A DNA stretch of 64,000 nucleotides, from contig CBDBKU010000003.1 in assembly GCA_965206775.1 (NCBI GenBank), forward strand, positions 2,790,001-2,854,000, written 5' to 3'. This document shows, in pieces, positions 63,415-64,000 of the stretch. This DNA is from VXMF01 sp965206775. GTDB taxonomy: Bacteria > Acidobacteriota > Terriglobia > Bryobacterales > UBA6623. Positions within the stretch are counted from its first letter, which is position 1. Every line of letters starts with the position of its first letter. Both the position numbers and the translations under genes were made by a program. The notes under the pieces were generated by a model that had not been told where the DNA came from, made no database searches, and worked only from the letters and a program-made list of their open reading frames with translations.

Positions 63415-64000
63415 TTGCAGTGTCGATTGGGCGATCCTATCGATAAAAAAGGGATCGGAGCGCCTCGCGGCACCCAATCCCCGTCGATCGGCAAATCTCT
63501 CAGAAGTGCCCCTAGAGCAGCCCGCAGGATCTCCTTACGCGCCACCCGCTCTCTGCAAGCGCCCTAATAGTACCACAACGGTCCAATCCAGGCATTGTCG
63601 GACGGCAGAAATTGTGAACGGCACCATTTCGAGGCCGTCGAGACCGCCGCATGACGGAGAGCCATTTGGACAGCTGCTAGCAGCGTGGCGCACAGTCTCA
63701 ACACGGACGCCTCCGACCAGGCCCGCCCGCGCCGACTTGAACTGTGCAACATGAAGCGAAGAGACCGCTTCCCGTGCGACCGCGCGCTTGGACTTGGGCA
63801 GGACGCGCTGTCGCCTGCCGTCCCCCGCATGGCAGGCACGGTCCCGGCCCTGCGGCCCCTCGTACCAGAGACACCCGCATCGATGAATACGGCATCTCGA
63901 ACCCGCATCGTGATCGACGGATGTTCGAGCCAAGACTCCGTCTCATAGGGCGACTGGACTGTCAGGATTGGAACGGAGCCATACGCGGCGAGCCGCCTCG
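63415..64000. other. Right-edge region, nothing recognised
   Basis: The frames here are arginine/serine/alanine-rich on both strands. One minus-strand frame opens MRVRDAVFIDAGVSGTRG, slightly like a thiolase start, but does not continue as one. thrS, often upstream of infC, is not visible. Confidence 0.35.

Noticed and set aside
63564..63908. Thiolase-like start (MRVRDAVFIDAG) at the right edge
   Set aside because: The following residues do not match thiolases and no active-site Cys block appears.
1..64000. CRISPR arrays, phage gene blocks, replication origins
   Set aside because: I saw no spaced short repeats, no cas genes, no phage structural genes and no DnaA-box cluster; the only tandem repeat is the two-copy unit at 49204-49395.

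Overview
The window looks like a piece of chromosome from a Gram-negative, high-GC soil or marine bacterium, most likely an Acidobacteriota of the Solibacter/Bryobacterales type. The evidence is the gene mix. There are two paired operons of a DUF1549/DUF1553 cytochrome-like protein with a DUF1501 protein, a DUF1592 and a DUF1552 protein, three formylglycine sulfatases, two large Oar-like TonB receptors with carboxypeptidase-regulatory N-termini, and hopanoid/squalene genes. This is inference from gene content; no 16S or marker phylogeny was available.

Region 1 to about 6876 is a nested mobile island. A serine-recombinase module (DUF5372-type protein, small protein, large serine recombinase) sits against a truncated ISNCY-type transposase. 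The recombinase gene itself is split by a complete 2421-bp IS4-family element (1511-3931) with 14-bp terminal inverted repeats and an 8-bp target duplication. Its transposase carries an N-terminal DUF4338 (DruA-like) domain.

Region 6877-9268 (minus strand) holds the most interesting locus: selA (selenocysteine synthase), yjbQ, and a secreted thioredoxin-like gene with an in-frame UGA. The UGA falls exactly where the second redox residue of a CxxC motif would be (C-A-P-U) and is followed by a small hairpin with a G-U-containing loop. I read this as a selenoprotein gene next to its own biosynthetic enzyme. The mobile island appears to have removed the 3' end of the gene.

Region 9338-20951 carries an amidohydrolase, a TonB receptor broken by a one-base shift in a G tract, a nucleoside hydrolase, two sulfatases, a small secreted protein, a beta-lactamase-fold hydrolase, a leucine-rich-repeat protein and an enolase-superfamily dehydratase. 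This resembles a scavenging or glycan-catabolic neighbourhood. A tRNA-Thr(CGU) follows.

Region 21318-36602 holds a DUF1592 cytochrome-type protein, a three-gene RND efflux operon (TolC, adaptor, pump), a DUF1553/DUF1501 operon, and a DUF1552 gene whose usual DUF1592 partner survives only as a short remnant. An IS1634-family element (36935-38879) and a 3' fragment of egtD follow.

Region 39442-64000 has gamma-glutamyltranspeptidase, a fused HpnC-HpnD squalene synthase with hpnE, a second TonB receptor, a PLP-dependent dehydratase, tRNA-Arg(CCU), a decayed toxin-antitoxin-like stretch and a 97-bp tandem repeat. After these come a second DUF1553/DUF1501 operon, a TonB receptor remnant, a lipoprotein sulfatase, a large Tat-exported PhoD-like phosphatase, an orphan efflux adaptor, and infC starting at AUU.
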